64,000 nt of DNA, from contig OZ251449.1 of the NCBI GenBank assembly GCA_965242505.1, forward strand, positions 1,922,001-1,986,000, given 5' to 3'. This DNA is from UBA2966 sp965242505. GTDB lineage: Bacteria > Pseudomonadota > Alphaproteobacteria > UBA2966. The first letter of the stretch is position 1, and every line of letters begins with the position of its first letter. This document shows positions 58,191 to 64,000 of the stretch, one piece after another. Made by a program: the position numbers and the translations under genes. A model generated the notes under the pieces. That model was not told the origin of the DNA. It made no database searches and saw nothing but the letters and a program-made list of their open reading frames with translations.

Positions 58191-59490
58191 GTCGCCGCCC
58201 GAGCCTCTCACCCGCCGGGAGTGGGAGACCTTTCCGGTCGGCGGAGACGGCCTGACCGAGACCGAGGCCAAGCGGCTCCACGCCCTCGCCGAGCGGGCCG
58301 CCCGGCGGCTCAAGCTGCCCGAGACCGCAGTGCTGACCCGCACCGCCGACCGGGGCCTGAAGGCGGGGCAGGTCGTCGGCGTCCTCGCGGTTCCGGGGCG
58401 GACCGTCGAGATCCTGCCCAAGATCGACGGCGAGGACGATGGCGCGGTGCGCGCGGCCCTGGTCCGTATGCTCGCTGTCGCGCTCGACCTTCGTATCGCC
58501 GAGGGCGACCTCGCCGCCCTGGAGACGCAGCGGAACGACCTCCTGGAACTCCTCGTCCGGCTGTTCGCCGAGCGGCTTCTGGCCGCCGTCCGGCGCGGCC
58601 TGCCCCGACGCTACGTCGCGCGCGAGGAAGACCTGCGGCTGCTGCGCGGGAAGCTCGACGTCACGCGCCAGATCACGCGTCTCGCCATCCGGCCAGACCG
58701 GCTCGCCTGCCGCTTCGACGACCTGTCGGAGGACACGCCGCTCAACCGCGTGCTCAAGGCCGCGGTGGAGCGGCTCGCCCGCCTCGCGCGAACCGCCGCC
58801 AACGCCCGGCTGCTGGCCGAGCTCGCCGCCCGCTTCGAGTCCGTGGGCGACAGCCCCGACCCGCTCCGCGAACCGGTGCGGCTGGACCGGACCAACGCCG
58901 CCTTCCACGATCTCCACCGCCTCGCCCTCCTGTTCCTGAAGGGGGAGTGGCAGAACACGGCGAGCGGCCGCGCGGCGGGATTCGCCCTGCTGTTCCCGAT
59001 GAACGACCTGTTCGAGAAGTTCGTCGGACGCTGCCTGCAACGCGCCCTCGCGCCCGCGCCCGTCCGCCTCCAGGCCCGCGGGCGCCATGCGCTGAGCGAC
59101 GCGGACGGCCACTCGCTGTTCGCCCTGCGCCCCGACGCGGTGATCGAGGAAGCGGCGGGCGTCGTCGTTCTCGACACCAAGTGGAAGCGCCTCGACCCCG
59201 GCGAAGGGAAGACGCTCGGCGTGGCGCAGCCCGACGTCTACCAGATGCTCGCCTACGCCGAAGCCTGGGACGCCAGGCGCCTCGTCCTCGTCTACCCGTG
59301 GCATCGCGGGATGAACGAACGGGGGATCGTCCGCGAATGGCGGGTGAGCGGGACCGGACGCCCCCTGGACGTCGCGACCGTCGACGTGGGCCGCCCGGAT
59401 ACGGTCGTGGACGCTCTCCGCGGGTTTTTCGCGGATCCGGAACGCGCCGCCGCCGGGTCCGTTCGCGCTCCTCTCCCCCTGGCGCCGTGA
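58168..59490 (+). CDS. mcrC: McrC-like endonuclease subunit
   Basis: A 440-aa partner of McrB, overlapping it by 23 bases. The N-terminal half (VLAVPGRTVEILPKID, DLAALETQRNDLLELLVRLFAERLL) and RRYVAREEDLRLLRGKLDVTRQI are McrC family features. The PD-(D/E)XK nuclease motif is ALRPDAVIEEAAGVVVLDTKWKRL. The last ten residues and the stop are encoded by the first unit of the tandem array (SVRAPLPLAP), so the natural C-terminus has probably been replaced by repeat DNA. Confidence 0.9.
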   Translation: MQSPKGHKSPPEPLTRREWETFPVGGDGLTETEAKRLHALAERAARRLKLPETAVLTRTADRGLKAGQVVGVLAVPGRTVEILPKIDGEDDGAVRAALVRMLAVALDLRIAEGDLAALETQRNDLLELLVRLFAERLLAAVRRGLPRRYVAREEDLRLLRGKLDVTRQITRLAIRPDRLACRFDDLSEDTPLNRVLKAAVERLARLARTAANARLLAELAARFESVGDSPDPLREPVRLDRTNAAFHDLHRLALLFLKGEWQNTASGRAAGFALLFPMNDLFEKFVGRCLQRALAPAPVRLQARGRHALSDADGHSLFALRPDAVIEEAAGVVVLDTKWKRLDPGEGKTLGVAQPDVYQMLAYAEAWDARRLVLVYPWHRGMNERGIVREWRVSGTGRPLDVATVDVGRPDTVVDALRGFFADPERAAAGSVRAPLPLAP

Positions 59491-60645
59491 CCCCCACCCC
59501 GACCCTCCCCCTGCAAGGGAGAGGGAGAATCAAGGGGACGGGAGGGAGCTATTGATACTCCTCCCCCCTGACAGGGGGGAGGTCGGGAGGGGGGTCCGGA
59601 TGGCGGTCCCGCAACGCCGTTCGCGCTCCTTCCCCCTGACACCGTGACCCCCACCCCGACCCTCCCCCTGCAAGGGAGAGGGAGAATCAAGGGGACGGGA
59701 GGGAGCTATTGATGCTCCTCCCCCCTGACAGGGGAGAGGTCGGGAGGGGGGTCCGGATGGCGGTCCCGCAACGCCGCTCGCGCTCCTCTCCCCCTGGCGC
59801 CGTGACCCCCACCCCGACCCTCCCCCTGCAAGGGAGAGGGAGAAGAAGGGGGGACGGGAGGGAGCTATTGATACTCCTCCCCCCTGACAGGGGGGAGGTC
59901 GGGAGGGGGCGGATGGCGGTCCCGCAACGCCGCTCGCGCTCCTCTCCCCCTGGCGCCGTGACCCCCCACCCCGACCCTCCCCCTGCAAGGGAGAGGGAGA
60001 ATCAAGGGGATGGGAGGGAGCCATTCATACTCCTCCCCCCTGACAGGGGGGAGGTCGGGAGGGGGGTCCGGATGGCGGTCCCGCAACGCCGCTCGCGCTC
60101 TTCTCCCCTTGGCGCCGTGACCCCCACCCCGACCCTCCCCCTGCAAGGGAGAGGGAGAATCAAGGGGATGGGAGGGAGCTATTGATACTCCTCCCCCCTG
60201 ACAGGGGGGAGGTCGGGAGGGGGGTCCGGATGGCGGTCCCGCAACGCCGTTCGCGCTCCTCTCCCCTGGCGCCGTGACCCCCACCCCGACCCTCCCCCTG
60301 CAAGGGAGAGGGAGAATCAAGGGGATGGGAGGGAGCCATTCATACTCCTCCCCCCTGACAGGGGGGAGGTCGGGAGGGGGGTCCGGATGGCGGTCCCGCA
60401 ACGCCGCTCGCGCTCCTCCCCCCTGGCGCCGTGACCCCCACCCCGACCCTCCCCCTGCAAGGGAGAGGGAGAATCAAGGGGATGGGAGGGAGCTATTGAT
60501 ACTCCTCCCCCCTGACAGGGGGGAGGTCGGGAGGGGGGTCCGGATGGCGGTCCCGCAACGCCGTTCGCGCTCCTCTCCCCTGGCGCCGTGACCCCCACCC
60601 CGACCCTCCCCCTGCAAGGGGGAGGGAGAATCAAGGGGACGGAGG
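59461..60645. repeat. tandem array of the composite palindromic element, ~7.5 units of ~157 bp
   Basis: The unit marker GGCGCCGTGA (GACACCGTGA in unit 2) begins at 59481, 59638, 59796, 59952, 60111, 60268, 60425 and 60582, giving periods of 157, 158, 156, 159, 157, 157 and 157. Each unit has arm B (CCCCGACCCTCCCCCTGCAA then GGGAGAGGGAGAA), about 35 bp of spacer, arm A (CTCCTCCCCCC-TGAC-AGGGGGGAGGTC), and about 40 bp of linker (GGATGGCGGTCCCGCAACGC). Units differ at few positions, so amplification is recent. It lies between the convergent mcrC and TTC38-like genes and supplies both stop codons. It has no coding potential on its own. Confidence 0.95.
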
Positions 60646-61965
60646 GCGGAGGCGCTCCGCGGGACGCGCGAATCCGGTTCGGGCCATCTCCTCCAGCAGG
60701 ATGTCGACGATGTCGCGCCGCCCCAGGCGCCAGGCCGAATCGGCCAGGATCCGCGTGAACAGATCGCGCTGGGCGTGGCTGCCGCCGATCCGCCACAGGC
60801 CGCGCCGCGCCGGCAGCAGGTGGCCCAGCGCCGCCTCGTGGTCGCCGCGCTGGTGCGCGATGGCGCCTTCCGCCGCCGGAAGGACCGCCGACCGGACGCG
60901 GGCCGCGTTGTCGGTCTCGTCCGCGGACGCGTAGCCGCGCAGCGCCGCCAGATAGGCTTCCACGGCCGAATCTCGGCCCGCCGCCGCCAGGGCCGTCGCG
61001 ACGTGGGCGCTGGAGAGCGGCGCGGCGTGATTGCCGATGCGGTCCTCGGCGAGATCGGCTATCGCCTCCCAGCGGTCGCCCACATCGCAGCCGCGCATGT
61101 CCAGGCGCTTCAACAGGTCGACGGCGTTCTGGAAATCGCCGTAGTGGCCGGGGTTGGCCCGGATCAGCGGCGATTCGGGATTGCGGACCTCGCGGTCGTA
61201 GATCTCCAGGACCGCGCCGGACTCGCCCCGCGACAGATGGAACAGGCTCCGGTGCCACCACAGGTGATGCGCGAAGTTGTTGAGCGCCGCCCAGTGGCCC
61301 TTGAGGCCGTCGAGCCAGGCGATGCCGTCCTCGTCGCGTCCCTGCATCTCCATGACGTGGGCGACCGCGTGCGCGCCCCAGCCGTTCGCGGGGTCGCGCT
61401 CCACCGAATCGCGCCCGTAGCGCTCGGCGTCGGCGTAAAGGCCGTTCTCCTCGCAGCCGAAGGCGCGCAGCGCCTGAAAGGCGCCGAAGCCGGGCGTGTC
61501 GGCGGACCACGCCGGCGCGGCGCGCTCGACGACGTCGCGCATCCACGCCGACTCGCCGATCCAGAACAGCTCGAACTGGACCAGGCGGTGGGCCAGCAGG
61601 TCGCGGGGACGGGCCGCCAGGATCGTTTCGTAATGGCTCACCGCGTCCAGCGTGCGGCCGCGGATCAGGGCCGAGAGCGCCGCCAGATAGCCCTTTTCCC
61701 GCTCGTTGGCGCGGCCGCCCGCCGCCTCCGCGGCGTCCAGCTCGGCCTGCGCCTCCGCGTAGCGGCCGGGCAGCCGGACGCCGACGACGAGCAGGCCCTT
61801 CAGGGCGCGCGCCAGCACGCAGCCGGGGTCCGCGTCCAGCGCCGCGTTCACGTGCGCCATGACGTCCAGCCTGTGGCCGACGAGGCTCGTCGCCGCGCGG
61901 CTCAGCGCCTCGGCGGCGGCGGCGCTCGACGTCGTCAGTTCCAGGCCGCGGTCGTCGCGCCGCAC
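60631..61965 (-). CDS. TTC38-like tetratricopeptide repeat protein
   Basis: A 444-aa all-helical protein similar to the tetratricopeptide repeat protein 38 family. The strongest segment is SADTPGFGAFQALRAFGCEENGLYADAERYGRDSVERDPANGWGAHAVAHVMEMQGR, followed by NNFAHHLWWHRSLFHL and GDFQNAVDLLKRL. It has no signal peptide. It begins at a GTG and lies 27 bases after the Rieske oxygenase stop on the same strand, so it is likely co-transcribed. The last few residues (RPPSP) and the stop come from the adjacent repeat array. Function of the family is not established; a substrate-handling or scaffold role is only inference. Confidence 0.85.
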   Translation of the reverse strand: MRRDDRGLELTTSSAAAAEALSRAATSLVGHRLDVMAHVNAALDADPGCVLARALKGLLVVGVRLPGRYAEAQAELDAAEAAGGRANEREKGYLAALSALIRGRTLDAVSHYETILAARPRDLLAHRLVQFELFWIGESAWMRDVVERAAPAWSADTPGFGAFQALRAFGCEENGLYADAERYGRDSVERDPANGWGAHAVAHVMEMQGRDEDGIAWLDGLKGHWAALNNFAHHLWWHRSLFHLSRGESGAVLEIYDREVRNPESPLIRANPGHYGDFQNAVDLLKRLDMRGCDVGDRWEAIADLAEDRIGNHAAPLSSAHVATALAAAGRDSAVEAYLAALRGYASADETDNAARVRSAVLPAAEGAIAHQRGDHEAALGHLLPARRGLWRIGGSHAQRDLFTRILADSAWRLGRRDIVDILLEEMARTGFARPAERLRPPSP

Positions 61966-61992
61966 GGGGCCGGCCCGAACCGAAGGCGCCTC

Positions 61993-63408
61993 CTATTCCG
62001 CCGCCTGGAGCCAGCCGCCGTCCAGCTCGTCGAACCGCGCGCGGATATGCCGTTCGCGGTCCGCGCTGGGCGTCTCGTCGCCTTCCCGCACGATGGCGAG
62101 GACCCGCTGGCCGACGCCGCGCATCAACTCCAGATCGTCCCTGCCCGGCTCCGGCGGCGCGTCGATCACGGAGTCCTGGGTGTAGATGTGGAGCCTGTTC
62201 CCGCCGTTCCCGTCGACCTCCAGGGACCCGTGCGGCGGCGTGTTCCCGCGGACGTATTCGCGCAGGAGCTTGCGGCACAGGTAGACGCCGGCGTCGGAGG
62301 AACCGGGGTTCTCGCAGTCGTGGACGGCGATGGCGCGCTGGCTGGTCAGCGCCTCGTAGTCGCCGGGCGCGCGCTGGCCTTCCGCGTAGGTGCGGTTGCC
62401 CACGACGCCGCCGAGGAAGTCGAGCTTCTCGTAGCCGACCTCCTCTTCCTTGCCGAGGCCGAGCGGATCGACCTCGTCGTTGAAGTGGCGCCAGCCGAGG
62501 ATGAGCATGTTCTCGTCGTCGACGGGAACGTGCCAGCGCGTCCACACGGTCTGCGAGCGCCGCGACGTCCGCGCCGACGGGAACGTGCAGCCGATCTGAA
62601 GGTAGTTCGGAAAGATGGTCTCGACGATGCGGACCCAGACCGTCCGCCGGTCGGGATTGCGGCGGCTGGCGATGAAACACATGCCGTTCCCGCCGCGGGT
62701 CGGCTCCCAGTCGAGCGCCGGGCGCTCCGTGAAACCCATGGGCGCCGCGTAGTCCATGCCCTCGATCTCGGAGGCGTCCACGCCCTCCACCGTCATCATC
62801 TGCGGGTTGTGCAGGGTCCCGACGTGGAGGTGGTCCATGATGTTCTCGTGGACTTGCAACCAGTTGCACGGGCTGAAGATCGACATCGGCGCGAGCCTGT
62901 TGCCCTCGGGCCGGTGATAGGCGTCGAAGTCGGGGAAGGCCGGCTTCTCCTCCGGCGGCCCCATGTAGGCGAACACGAGGCCGTCGCGCTCCAGCGCCGG
63001 GTAGGCGCCGTGCCAGACCGTCCCGTAGATCCGGCTGTCCTCGGGTTCGGCCGGCATTTCCAGGATGGTCCCGTCGACGTCGTAGACCCAGCCGTGGTAG
63101 CAGCAGCGGATGCCGCGGGGCTGGATGATGCCGTATTCCAGCGACGCGCCCCGGTGGCTGCAATGCCGTTGCAGCACGCCGATGCGGCCCGAACGGTCGC
63201 GGAAGGCGACGAGGTCCTCACCCATGATGCGGATGGCGAGCGGGACGTCGGTGAGCCGTTCCGACATGCAGACCGGCTGCCACTGCCTGCGCATGGCCTC
63301 GCCCATGGGCGCGCCGGGGCCGGTGTGGGTGAGCTCCGGGTCGTGCTCGGGGATCCCGGTCTTGTAGTAGGCCCCGTAGGGCATGTGAACGGGCCTGTCC
63401 CTGCTCAT
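61993..63408 (-). CDS. aromatic ring-hydroxylating dioxygenase alpha subunit (Rieske type)
   Basis: A 471-aa Rieske non-haem iron oxygenase. The Rieske cluster ligands are CSH (QRHCSHRGASLEYG) and CCYHGW (IRCCYHGWVYDV), residues about 78-105. The mononuclear iron site lies in NWLQVHENIMDHLHVGTLHN. The ATG at 63408 (MSRDRPVHMPYGAYY) has GAGGGA upstream. Proteins of this form with no beta subunit are known to act on varied aromatic or alkaloid substrates, so the substrate is open. No ferredoxin or reductase gene is visible in the window. Confidence 0.9.
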   Translation of the reverse strand: MSRDRPVHMPYGAYYKTGIPEHDPELTHTGPGAPMGEAMRRQWQPVCMSERLTDVPLAIRIMGEDLVAFRDRSGRIGVLQRHCSHRGASLEYGIIQPRGIRCCYHGWVYDVDGTILEMPAEPEDSRIYGTVWHGAYPALERDGLVFAYMGPPEEKPAFPDFDAYHRPEGNRLAPMSIFSPCNWLQVHENIMDHLHVGTLHNPQMMTVEGVDASEIEGMDYAAPMGFTERPALDWEPTRGGNGMCFIASRRNPDRRTVWVRIVETIFPNYLQIGCTFPSARTSRRSQTVWTRWHVPVDDENMLILGWRHFNDEVDPLGLGKEEEVGYEKLDFLGGVVGNRTYAEGQRAPGDYEALTSQRAIAVHDCENPGSSDAGVYLCRKLLREYVRGNTPPHGSLEVDGNGGNRLHIYTQDSVIDAPPEPGRDDLELMRGVGQRVLAIVREGDETPSADRERHIRARFDELDGGWLQAAE

Positions 63409-63479
63409 GGCGGTCCCTCTCCCGCAAAAGCCGTGGAACGCGAACATAACGGATTCGCGAGGCCGGGTCGAAACGGCCT

Positions 63480-63575
63480 CCTTCCCCCTTCGCTTGATGC
63501 TCTTCCCCCTTGGCGGGGGGTGTCGTCGGGACGTTCCACACCCCCTCCCGACCTTCCCCTCGCAAAAGGGGCAGG
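63480..63575. repeat. diverged copy of the composite palindromic repeat, locus 12
   Basis: In the 374-bp gap between the divergent Rieske and TRAP genes: CCTTCCCCCTTCGCTTGATG, CTTCCCCCTTGGCGGGGG and CCCCCTCCCGACCTTCCCCT then CGCAAAAGGGGCAGGAGG. It is clearly related but more decayed than the other copies. Bases 63576-63782 hold no recognised gene. Confidence 0.65.
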
Positions 63576-63782
63576 AGGCCGTTTCGGACCGAATCGATCG
63601 CTCGCGAGTTTTCGGCCAGGCCCTCGGTCGCCCGCCGCCGGGCGCGGCGCGGCCAAGGGTTGCGCCCTCCGGTCTCCTTGTGCCAGAGTTCCCGGCAATC
63701 GGTGGATGGGGATCGCGGGAATGCGATCTCCGCCGAAGACGAGCGAACCCGGTCGCGGGTATCGTTCCAAGGGAGGATCCTT

Positions 63783-64000
63783 ATGCAAAAGGCAACAACT
63801 GCTCTCGGCTCCATCGCTTTGGCCGCATCGGTCGCGATCGGCGCCGCGAATCCGGCGCACGCAGAGGACAAGATAAACCTGGTCCTGGGCTCGGCCGACA
63901 ACCCCCTCTGGACGTCCGCCATCGTCGCGGAAGAACACATGCCCAGGCTTCTCGACGAGTATTCGGGCGGCCGCGTCACCTCGGAAAGGTTTTTCGGGGG
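63783..64000 (+). CDS. TRAP transporter substrate-binding protein DctP, N-terminal part
   Basis: Runs off the end of the window; 72 residues are visible. A signal peptide (MQKATTALGSIALAASVAIGAANPAHA) with a probable cut at AHA-ED is followed by KINLVLGSADNPLWTSAIVAEEHMPRLLDEYSGGRVTSERF, like DctP-family periplasmic receptors. GGAGG lies 6 bases before the ATG. It is divergent from the Rieske gene, so the two may belong to one catabolic locus. Confidence 0.72.
   Translation, partial: MQKATTALGSIALAASVAIGAANPAHAEDKINLVLGSADNPLWTSAIVAEEHMPRLLDEYSGGRVTSERFFG

Noticed and set aside
59530..60591. Several open frames inside the tandem array with Pro/Gly/Ser-rich peptides
   Set aside because: The same peptides (such as HPDPPPARGRE and PLPTSPLSGGRS) arise at every copy of the palindromic element in different frames. 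They reflect the repeat, not protein coding.
59461..60645. A CRISPR array
   Set aside because: Although repeats are regular, units are ~157 bp with no unique short spacers between ~30-bp repeats, and no cas genes are present.
60317..63163. A 948-codon - strand frame covering the repeat array, the TTC38-like gene and part of the Rieske gene
   Set aside because: It runs in a different phase from both real genes and ends in repeat-encoded PPPDLPPVRGEE-type peptide.

Overview
This window is high-GC DNA from the chromosome of an alphaproteobacterium. The gene order is the best evidence: DUF2232-rplI-dnaB-alr-radA-cvpA-purF, then TPR-bamB-der, lpxC, and a complete division/cell-wall (dcw) cluster next to rnpB. 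The Rhodospirillales-like affinity is inferred from synteny and protein sequence only.

Layout. Bases 1-10 kb (+ strand) hold ribosomal protein L9, a HicA-like toxin facing a HicB-like protein, cyclopropane fatty acid synthase, DnaB, alanine racemase, RadA, CvpA and PurF. Bases 10-13.6 kb (- strand) hold Der, BamB and a membrane-anchored TPR protein. Bases 13.9-33.8 kb (- strand) are one almost unbroken run, mraZ-rsmH-ftsL-ftsI-murE-murF-mraY-murD-ftsW-murG-murC-murB-ddl-ftsQ-ftsA-ftsZ-lpxC. Most junctions are ATGA or GTGA overlaps, which points to translational coupling. Upstream of mraZ lie five TGGGN boxes at exact 10-bp spacing over a sigma70-like promoter. Bases 34.4-35.8 kb are an IS481-family element, followed by the RNase P RNA gene (- strand).

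From 36 kb on the content is more accessory. There is a DUF4365 gene coupled to an unknown 386-aa gene, a small secreted protein coupled to a membrane TPR protein, and a frameshifted DUF4143-type ATPase. Then come an amidase, a TerB/DnaJ protein, a small lipoprotein, an SDR plus hydantoinase/5-oxoprolinase operon, PhhB and a retroviral-type aspartic protease with an overlapping partner. A potassium channel gene is bracketed by two copies of the 3' end of metH. An ArsR/methyltransferase-metF-metH operon, an McrBC system, a TTC38-like TPR protein, a Rieske oxygenase and the start of a TRAP-transporter binding protein complete the window.

The most striking non-genic signal is a GC-rich composite palindromic element. 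It is present at 12 intergenic places, and between mcrC and the TTC38-like gene it is amplified into about 7.5 tandem copies of a ~157-bp unit. It repeatedly sits at gene ends and supplies stop codons to its neighbours. It also creates many spurious open frames on both strands.

The genes work together as follows: the first 34 kb is core replication, translation, purine, envelope and division machinery. The second half combines methionine-cycle metabolism under a local regulator, catabolic genes and a scattered set of defence or mobile genes (McrBC, DUF4365, DUF4143 ATPase remnant, HicA, IS481).
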